DNA of 8,345 nt, taken from the NCBI GenBank assembly GCA_045222795.1, contig JBGUZF010000063.1, forward strand, positions 1-8,345. The letters run 5' to 3'. Made by a program: the position numbers and the translations under genes. Each line of letters opens with the position of its first letter. Positions within the stretch are counted from its first letter, which is position 1. This stretch comes from Colimorpha sp045222795. GTDB taxonomy: Bacteria > Bacteroidota > Bacteroidia > Bacteroidales > P3. Shown here one piece after another: positions 1 to 5,507 of the stretch. The notes under the pieces were generated by a model, which worked only from the letters and a program-made list of their open reading frames with translations, was not told the origin of the DNA and made no database searches.

Positions 1-231
1 ATGGCCATCACCTACCGCGAGCGCAAAGGCCTCTACCTGCTGTTTGGCAAGAAAGACGTGCCGACAGTGACCATCCACGTCGGCGAGCCCATCATGCCCG
101 ACAACAGCAAGCCTCGCCGCGACGAGCTTGAACGTCTCCGCGACGAAGCCCACAGCCGCATCGTTGCCCTGGCCGGCATCAAGCACAACCCCTGGGACTC
201 CGTCCCCGACGACGAAAAGAAAAAAGATTAA
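1..231 (+). CDS. Probable lysophospholipid acyltransferase (PlsC-like), C-terminal part, 5'-truncated by window
   Basis: The 76 residues visible end at a TAA at 229-231 and look like the tail of a 1-acyl-sn-glycerol-3-phosphate acyltransferase-type protein. Such enzymes transfer an acyl chain to a lysophospholipid at the inner membrane. What is seen is an AITYRERKG-LYLLFGKKD stretch, then a beta-strand VTIHVGEPI, then an amphipathic helix DELERLRDEAHSRIV and a short charged tail ending in KKKD. The strand-GEPI-helix arrangement is typical of the end of the PlsC fold. The catalytic HX4D and the acceptor-binding EGTR-type motifs would lie upstream, outside the window, so the family call rests on the tail only. 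The ATG at position 1 is probably an internal methionine. The following GH3 gene is on the same strand 137 bp downstream, so co-transcription is likely. Alternative: another acyltransferase of the same superfamily. Confidence 0.6.
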   Translation: MAITYRERKGLYLLFGKKDVPTVTIHVGEPIMPDNSKPRRDELERLRDEAHSRIVALAGIKHNPWDSVPDDEKKKD

Positions 232-233
232 AT

Positions 234-354
234 AAATGGGAGTTAAGGGAAGTTAAGAGAAGTTAAGGGAAGTTAAGGGACAAATGTGCAATACGATGCT
301 ATTGTCTTTAACTTCTAGCGAGCGATAACTCCCTTTAACTTCTTTAACTCCCCC
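234..354. repeat. Intergenic array of ~10-bp units in both orientations, with a central hairpin
   Basis: The spacer between the acyltransferase and the first GH3 gene is almost entirely repeats. Four direct units of AGTTAAGGGA lie in exact 10-bp register at 241, 251 (AGTTAAGAGA), 261 and 271. Inverted copies follow: TTTAACTTC at 307-315 and three TAACT cores at 326, 336 and 345 within a run ending in CCCCC at 350-354. The innermost arms can pair: AAGTTAAGGGACAA at 270-283 with TTGTCTTTAACTT at 302-314, with one bulge, leaving a loop of about 18 nt that contains CAATACGATGCTATTG. There is no T-run after the structure, so it is not a classical intrinsic terminator. Short strand-symmetric repeats of this kind occur between genes in Bacteroidales genomes; their role is not known to me. 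It may shape the mRNA between plsC-like and GH3 genes or be a dispersed palindromic element. Confidence 0.75.
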
Positions 355-368
355 AAAAGATAAACACT

Positions 369-2060
369 ATGAAGACAAGCAACATGATTGTGCCGAACCT
401 GCTCCTCGGAATGGCAGGAGGCATCCAGTACCGCGCCCTCCTGAAGGCCACGAAGAACCCCCGCAAAGCCAGCGAGAAGACCCTGCGCGAGATACTGACC
501 TACGCCAAGGACACCGTCTACGGCCGTGAACACAAGTTCGACTATATCCTCGAGGCTCAGAACGACACCGAACTCTTCCGTCGCTACCGCGAGAACGTGC
601 CCGCCAACGACTACGAAGATCTGCGTCCCTACGTGGAGCGCCACAAGCACGGCGAGGCCGACATTCTCTTCCCCGGCAAGCCAGTGCTCTACGCCACCAC
701 CAGCGGCTCAACCGCCGAGCCAAAGTGGATACCCATCACCGAACGCTACCTGAAGACTATCTATGGTAAGATGACCAAGGTGTGGCTCTACAACTTCATA
801 CAGAACCGCCACAAGGTCTTTGCAGGCAAGATTCTCTCCATCGTGGGCAAGGTAATCGAGGGCTACGCCCCCGACGGCACGGTGTACGGCAGCGTGAGCG
901 GCGTCACACAGCGCGACTGCCCAGGCTTCGTGAAGAAGCTCTACAGCAATCCACAGTGCGTATACGGCATCGCCGACTACACAGCACGCTACTACGTACT
1001 GATGCGCATGGGCATAGAGCAGGACATCACCCTCATCGTCACCGCCAACCCCTCGACCATCGTCGAACTGCAGAACAACGTCAACCGCTACTACGACGAG
1101 TATGTCAACGACATCGAGCACGGCACCCTGAAGGCCGACCTCGACATCGACCCCGAAATCCGCAAGGAACTCGAGGCCTGCCTCAAGCCCAACCCCAAAC
1201 GCGCCGCCGAACTGCGCGCACTCAAAAAACAGTACGGCAACGTGCTGCCCAAACACTACTGGCCCAACATGCAGTTGCTCAACACCTGGAAGTGCGGCAA
1301 CACCAAGGTCTATCTCGACAAGTTCAAAGACTCGTTCCCCGAGGGCATGCTACACCAGGAGTTCGGCTACTTCGCCTCGGAGTGCCGCTTCGGCTTGGTG
1401 ATGGACGACACCAACTTCAGTGTGATGTTCCCTCACATGCACTACTACGAGTTCGTCAAAGAGGAGGAGATGGACAGCCCCAACCCCACCTTCTACCAGC
1501 TGCACGAGCTTGTGCAGGGCCAGCGCTACTGCCCCTACGTGAGCACCTTCGCCGGCCTCTACCGCTATAACATGAACGACCTGCTGGAGATAGGTCCCAA
1601 CTTCCGTCACACACCCACGGTGCAGTTTATCCAGAAAGTCCACGGCATCATCACCATCACCGGCGAGAAACTCTACGAACGCCAGTTCATAGAGGCTGTC
1701 CACAAGGCCGAGGAGGTGACGGGCCTCAAGACGCGCTTCTTCATCGGCTTCGCCGAACTGCCCGAGAGCCGCTACAACTTCTACTACGAGTTCAACGACC
1801 TCACCACCACACAGGAGCAGGCCGAGCAGTTCACCAAGGCCGTCGACGCCGCACTGATGGAGAGCAACATGGAATATAAGGCAAAGCGTGAATCGCTGCG
1901 TCTGAAGGACGCCGTGACCTACCGCCTGGAGCGCGAGTCGTTCGAGCACTTCAAGGAGCGCTGCATCAAGGAGGGCGCCCGCGACGGACAGTTCAAGCTC
2001 AACCTGCTGCTGCAGGACGAGGTGCGCCACGCGAAGTTCAACGACCTTGTACTGAAATAA
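369..2060 (+). CDS. GH3-family adenylating enzyme (acyl-acid amido synthetase-like), copy 1
   Basis: A full-length 563-residue member of the GH3 family, part of the adenylate-forming ANL superfamily. Plant members activate a carboxylic acid with ATP and join it to an amino acid; substrates of the Bacteroidales proteins are not established. The three nucleotide-binding motifs are visible in order: TTSGSTAEPK at residues 110-119 (phosphate-binding loop), YFASE at 334-338 (matching the family's YxSSE) and YRYNMND at 398-404 (the family's YRxGD region, with the usual glycine replaced but the aspartate kept). The C-terminal domain, roughly 420-563, is present and there is no signal peptide or membrane segment, so it is cytosolic. 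The ATG at 369 is used because the second copy starts at the same alignment position; the leader AAAGATAAACACT lacks a clear Shine-Dalgarno sequence. It is followed after 158 bp by a colinear paralogue. Confidence 0.9.
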   Translation: MKTSNMIVPNLLLGMAGGIQYRALLKATKNPRKASEKTLREILTYAKDTVYGREHKFDYILEAQNDTELFRRYRENVPANDYEDLRPYVERHKHGEADILFPGKPVLYATTSGSTAEPKWIPITERYLKTIYGKMTKVWLYNFIQNRHKVFAGKILSIVGKVIEGYAPDGTVYGSVSGVTQRDCPGFVKKLYSNPQCVYGIADYTARYYVLMRMGIEQDITLIVTANPSTIVELQNNVNRYYDEYVNDIEHGTLKADLDIDPEIRKELEACLKPNPKRAAELRALKKQYGNVLPKHYWPNMQLLNTWKCGNTKVYLDKFKDSFPEGMLHQEFGYFASECRFGLVMDDTNFSVMFPHMHYYEFVKEEEMDSPNPTFYQLHELVQGQRYCPYVSTFAGLYRYNMNDLLEIGPNFRHTPTVQFIQKVHGIITITGEKLYERQFIEAVHKAEEVTGLKTRFFIGFAELPESRYNFYYEFNDLTTTQEQAEQFTKAVDAALMESNMEYKAKRESLRLKDAVTYRLERESFEHFKERCIKEGARDGQFKLNLLLQDEVRHAKFNDLVLK

Positions 2061-2195
2061 TAATTTCCCCGCCTGCGGCGGAAATCCTGTAAATCCTGAA
2101 AATAGATTATACAAAACAGATTTCTAAGATTTTGCAATAAGTAAATCTTGGTAAATCTAAAGAAATCCAGGTTTCAAAGATTTCCACGATTTCGC
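2061..2195. repeat. Intergenic GC hairpin plus mixed-orientation AAATC repeat units
   Basis: The spacer between the two GH3 genes begins with a hairpin directly after the stop codon: CCGCC (2069-2073), loop TGC, GGCGG (2077-2081), with TTT/AAA able to extend it around a two-base bulge. No T-run follows, so efficient intrinsic termination is not expected. Then come direct units built on AAATCYTG: 2081-2090, 2089-2098, 2141-2150 (GTAAATCTTG), 2151-2160 (GTAAATCTAA) and 2161-2170 (AGAAATCCAG), several in 10-bp register. Inverted units (AGATTT/CGATTT cores) lie at 2120-2125, 2128-2133, 2179-2184 and 2187-2192. The unit is unrelated in sequence to the AGTTAAGGGA unit of the upstream spacer, but the mixed-orientation layout is the same. 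Function is unknown; an mRNA structure that sets the ratio of the two paralogues is one possibility. Confidence 0.7.
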
Positions 2196-2218
2196 GAAGA
2201 GGGAGAGAAAGGCTGATT

Positions 2219-3910
2219 ATGGAGACCAAGACAATGATTATCGCCAACACGCTGCTAAGTATGGTTGGCGAGATATACTACAGCGAGCTGCGCCGCGCTT
2301 CGCGGAACCCGCGCAAAGCCGCCGAAAAGGGGTTGCGCCACATACTTGACTACGCCAAAGACAGCGAGTTTGGCCGCAAGCACGACTTCGCCTACATTCT
2401 ACAGGCCAAAGACGACACCGAGCTCTACCGCCGCTACCGCGAAAAAGTGCCTGTGTGCGACTACGAGGATATGCGGCCAATGGTGGAGCGCCACAAAAAC
2501 GGCGAGGAGAACGTGCTCTTCCCCGGCAAGCCAGTGCTCTACACCACCACATCGGGCACTACGTCGAAGCCCAAATGGATACCCATCTCGAAGGAGTACC
2601 TCGACAATATGTACGGCAAGATGACCAAGGTGTGGCTCTACAATTTCATCAAGAACCGCCCCAAGGTATTCAGTGGCAAGGTATTCTCAGTTATCGGCAA
2701 ACTAGTCGAGGGCTACGCTCCCGACGGCACCGTACTGGGCTCCATATCGGGCTACACCCAGGGCAACTGCCCAGACTTCCTAAAAGTCATCTACGCCAAC
2801 CCGCCATGTGTGTCGGGCATCACCGACTACGACTCGCGCTACTATGTGCTGATGCGTATGGGCATCGAGCAAGACGTGGCCCTGATTATCGCCGCCAACC
2901 CGTCGTCAATAGTGGAGCTGCAGAACAACGTGGAGAAGTACTTCGACGACTATGTGAACGACATCGAGCACGGCACACTAAAGGCCGACATGAAGATAGA
3001 GCCCGAAATACGTGCCGAGCTGGAACCTCTGTTCAAACCCAACCCCAAACGCGCCGCCGAACTGCGGGCTATGAAGGAAAAGTATGGCGAGGTGCTGCCC
3101 AAGCACTACTGGCCTAATCTGCAAATACTGAACACCTGGCGCTGCGGCAACACCAGCATCTACCTCGACAAGTTCAAGGCTTGGTTCCCCCAGGGCATGA
3201 TGCACCAGGAGTTCGGCTATATCTCGTCGGAGTGCCGCTTCGGCTTCCCTCTCGACGACACGCTGAACAGCGTGCTGTTCCCGCACTACCATTACTATGA
3301 GTTTGTCGAGGAGTCGGAAATTGACAAGCCCAACCCGCACTTCCTGCAAGTCTACGAGTTGGAGGAGGGCAAACGCTATTGCATATACATAACGAACGCC
3401 AGCGGCTTCTACCGCTACAATATGAGCGACCTGCTGGAGGCCGGCCCATGCTTCAAGAAAACACCGACGGTACACATGATACAGAAGCTGCACGGCATTG
3501 TAACCATCACGGGCGAGAAGTTGCACGAACGTCAGTTTATCGAGGCCGTACATAGTGCCGAGAAGACAACGGGGCTCAAGGCCACATTCTTCATCGGCTT
3601 CGCCGACCTCGACATCAAAGGTTACCGTTTCTACTACGAATTTGCCGACGCGTCGGTGTCGCAGCAGCAGGCCGAGAAATTCACCGAGGCCGTGGACGCA
3701 GCACTGAAGGAGATAAACATGGAGTACAAAGCCAAACGCGACTCGCTGAGACTCCCCGTTCCCGAGACCTACCGCCTCGTCCCAGAAGCCTTCGACAAGT
3801 TCAAGGCAAAGTGCATCGCCGAAGGAGCCCGTGGCGAACAGTTCAAGCTCAACCTGCTGCTGCAGGACGAAGGCCGCCACGCCAAATTCAAACAACTAGT
3901 ACTTAATTAA
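2219..3910 (+). CDS. GH3-family adenylating enzyme (acyl-acid amido synthetase-like), copy 2
   Basis: A second complete 563-residue GH3 protein, alignable to copy 1 from end to end without visible gaps and roughly two thirds identical by eye. The ATP-binding motifs are TTSGTTSKPK (residues 110-119), YISSE (334-338, closer to the family consensus than copy 1) and YRYNMSD (398-404). Conserved blocks such as MTKVWLYNF, YYVLMRMGIEQD and KPNPKRAAELRA are shared, while the N-terminal 30 residues and parts of 355-395 diverge, which could reflect a different acyl or amine substrate. Start: ATG at 2219 has a purine-rich leader with AAAGG at 2208-2212, six bases upstream, the only plausible Shine-Dalgarno sequence among the genes here. 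The HAD gene begins 6 bp after its stop, indicating co-transcription. Predicted cytosolic. The enzyme class is secure; the substrate is not. Confidence 0.9.
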   Translation: METKTMIIANTLLSMVGEIYYSELRRASRNPRKAAEKGLRHILDYAKDSEFGRKHDFAYILQAKDDTELYRRYREKVPVCDYEDMRPMVERHKNGEENVLFPGKPVLYTTTSGTTSKPKWIPISKEYLDNMYGKMTKVWLYNFIKNRPKVFSGKVFSVIGKLVEGYAPDGTVLGSISGYTQGNCPDFLKVIYANPPCVSGITDYDSRYYVLMRMGIEQDVALIIAANPSSIVELQNNVEKYFDDYVNDIEHGTLKADMKIEPEIRAELEPLFKPNPKRAAELRAMKEKYGEVLPKHYWPNLQILNTWRCGNTSIYLDKFKAWFPQGMMHQEFGYISSECRFGFPLDDTLNSVLFPHYHYYEFVEESEIDKPNPHFLQVYELEEGKRYCIYITNASGFYRYNMSDLLEAGPCFKKTPTVHMIQKLHGIVTITGEKLHERQFIEAVHSAEKTTGLKATFFIGFADLDIKGYRFYYEFADASVSQQQAEKFTEAVDAALKEINMEYKAKRDSLRLPVPETYRLVPEAFDKFKAKCIAEGARGEQFKLNLLLQDEGRHAKFKQLVLN

Positions 3911-3916
3911 CCGCCA

Positions 3917-4543
3917 ATGGAACTCTCACTAGACGGAATAAGAGCAGTAATCTTCGACCTCGACGGCACCCTCTACCTCAAACCGGGGCTGCCGTTGAGG
4001 CTGATAATGGCCGACGTGCGCCACATGTTCATCCTCGGCAACGAGCGCAAGGCGCGCGCCGAACTTAAAGGACAACTCTTCGGCACCGCCGAAGCCTACT
4101 ACAAAGCTCTTTTCACCCGTGTGGCGGAGCTAAGCCGCTGCACGCCAGAATACGCCCACCACTGGTACGAGGAGAACTATATGCCCAACATGCAGCACAT
4201 CCTGCGCCACCACTACCACCTGGAACCCTGGGTGCCCATGGTGCTGCACGAACTGCGCCGCCGCGGCATCAAGACTGCCGTCTACTCGGACTACGGCTGC
4301 CTGCGCGAGCGGCTGGAGGCTTTGGAGTTCGACTGCCGCTGGGTAGACACTATCGCCGACGCCCCCTCGCTCGGCGGACTGAAGCCCTGCAAGGAGTCGG
4401 CCCTGAAGATTTGCGAGGAACTGGGTGTGGCACCCGAAGAGACGCTGCTCATCGGCGACCGCGACGACACTGACGGCGAAAGCGCACGCCGCTGTGGCAT
4501 GCGCTTCCTATTATATCACAAAGAAAATATCACTTTACCTTGA
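3917..4543 (+). CDS. HAD-superfamily hydrolase (phosphatase-like)
   Basis: A 208-residue haloacid dehalogenase-superfamily protein with all four catalytic motifs. Motif I is FDLDGTLY at 13-20, with nucleophile Asp14 and acid/base Asp16. Motif II is the serine in YSDYG (Ser124). Motif III is the lysine in GLKP (Lys156). Motif IV is IGDRDDTDG at 179-187, providing the magnesium-binding aspartates. Between motifs I and II lies a mostly helical cap of about 100 residues, as in subfamily I (phosphoglycolate phosphatase / beta-phosphoglucomutase type). Length is normal for the group. It probably removes phosphate from a small metabolite in the cytosol; the substrate cannot be read from sequence. 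It starts 6 bp after the second GH3 gene and is likely the last gene of that operon. Its final 14 bp overlap the 3' end of the opposing gene. Confidence 0.88.
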   Translation: MELSLDGIRAVIFDLDGTLYLKPGLPLRLIMADVRHMFILGNERKARAELKGQLFGTAEAYYKALFTRVAELSRCTPEYAHHWYEENYMPNMQHILRHHYHLEPWVPMVLHELRRRGIKTAVYSDYGCLRERLEALEFDCRWVDTIADAPSLGGLKPCKESALKICEELGVAPEETLLIGDRDDTDGESARRCGMRFLLYHKENITLP

Positions 4544-5507
4544 GCCGCAATCGCAGCGGCAGATGGTCGCTCAGGCCACCCTCGTAGCGTAGACCTGAAT
4601 TGGTTCGCTTGGGACGTTGGCCCGTTTTGCCTTTCTCGTCGGTGAGCAAATGGTCGAAGCGCATCAGCTTGAGGTCGGCCACCAACCAGCGCTCGCCGGC
4701 CAAGAGGAACACCTGATCGATATAATTCCACACCCCCTGGTATTTGTGCGAGCCCCACTCCTTGGGCAGGCGCTGCGTGAGCAGACGTATGCCGTCGGGG
4801 TTGATACTGTCGTTGCCAAAGGCCATGCCCTCGGTGATGGGAGCCTCATTGGCGGTAGCATTCATATCGCCCATGGCGATGACGGCGGCATCGGGGTGCT
4901 CGTCATGCAATTCGACCATCAGACGCCGCAGGGTGTCGGCGACACGCAAGCGCTGCGCCTCGGCCTCGTCGCCACCGCGTTTCGAGGGCCAGTGGTTGAG
5001 GAGCAGACATACGGTATCACCGCCGAGCGTAGTACCCTCTACGACCAATATGTCTCGTGTAAAGAAGCCCGCGGCACTGTCGCTGACATTCACGCGACGA
5101 CTATTATTGACGGTGAAACGGTCCTGACGATAGATGAGGGCCACATCGATACCGCGACGGTCGGGCGAGTCGTAGTGCACATAGCGGTACGGGACCTGCG
5201 CCAATGGTGTCCCCTGGCACAGTTCCCGTAGCACAAATTTGTTTTCCACCTCGGCTAGTCCCACCACATCGGGCAGGTCCATCAGCGTGAGAGTCTTGTG
5301 GATGCCCTGCAACTTTATGTCGAGCTTGCGGCGCGTCCAATGCAGGTCGCCCTGCGGCGTGAAGTCGTCGTCGTTGATCTTCGGGTCGTCGCGTGTGTCG
5401 AAGAGGTTCTCCACGTTCCACCACGCGGCGGTGAAGACCGTCGCTGTGTCTTGTGCCTGCATGGTCATAGGCAGGAGTAGAAGTAGCAGCGTTAAACGGT
5501 GCATCAT
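4530..5507 (-). CDS. Secreted endonuclease/exonuclease/phosphatase (EEP) family protein
   Basis: A 325-residue protein of the EEP (DNase I / AP endonuclease / inositol phosphatase) fold. Family motifs in order: WWNVENLFD at 29-37 with metal-site Asn31; GLAEVEN at 83-89 with catalytic-type glutamates; RRGIDVALIYR at 117-127; LNHWPSKRGG at 170-179 with His172; MGDMNAT at 212-218 with Asp214 and Asn216; NYIDQVF at 261-267; and LSDHLPL at 312-318 with the terminal Asp-His pair. The N-terminus (MMHRL, a run of leucines, then MTMQAQ) is a signal peptide, probably cut near residue 18, so the enzyme acts in the periplasm or outside; there is no lipobox cysteine. It could cleave nucleic acid or a phosphoester; the WxNVENLFD start is common in Bacteroidetes secreted members. 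The start overlaps the stop of the upstream gene as ATGA, suggesting translational coupling. Ends in a convergent overlap with the HAD gene. Confidence 0.88.
   Translation of the reverse strand: MMHRLTLLLLLLPMTMQAQDTATVFTAAWWNVENLFDTRDDPKINDDDFTPQGDLHWTRRKLDIKLQGIHKTLTLMDLPDVVGLAEVENKFVLRELCQGTPLAQVPYRYVHYDSPDRRGIDVALIYRQDRFTVNNSRRVNVSDSAAGFFTRDILVVEGTTLGGDTVCLLLNHWPSKRGGDEAEAQRLRVADTLRRLMVELHDEHPDAAVIAMGDMNATANEAPITEGMAFGNDSINPDGIRLLTQRLPKEWGSHKYQGVWNYIDQVFLLAGERWLVADLKLMRFDHLLTDEKGKTGQRPKRTNSGLRYEGGLSDHLPLRLRLKVK

Noticed and set aside
234..354. CRISPR array or insertion-sequence end in the repeat-filled spacer
   Set aside because: Units are about 10 bp with no unique spacers, occur in both orientations, and no transposase or Cas gene is nearby.
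1350..2114. Open frame of 254 codons on the minus strand opposite GH3 copy 1
   Set aside because: Val/Leu/Glu-rich composition typical of reverse-strand shadows; the GH3 motifs on the plus strand are decisive, and a similar shadow exists opposite copy 2.
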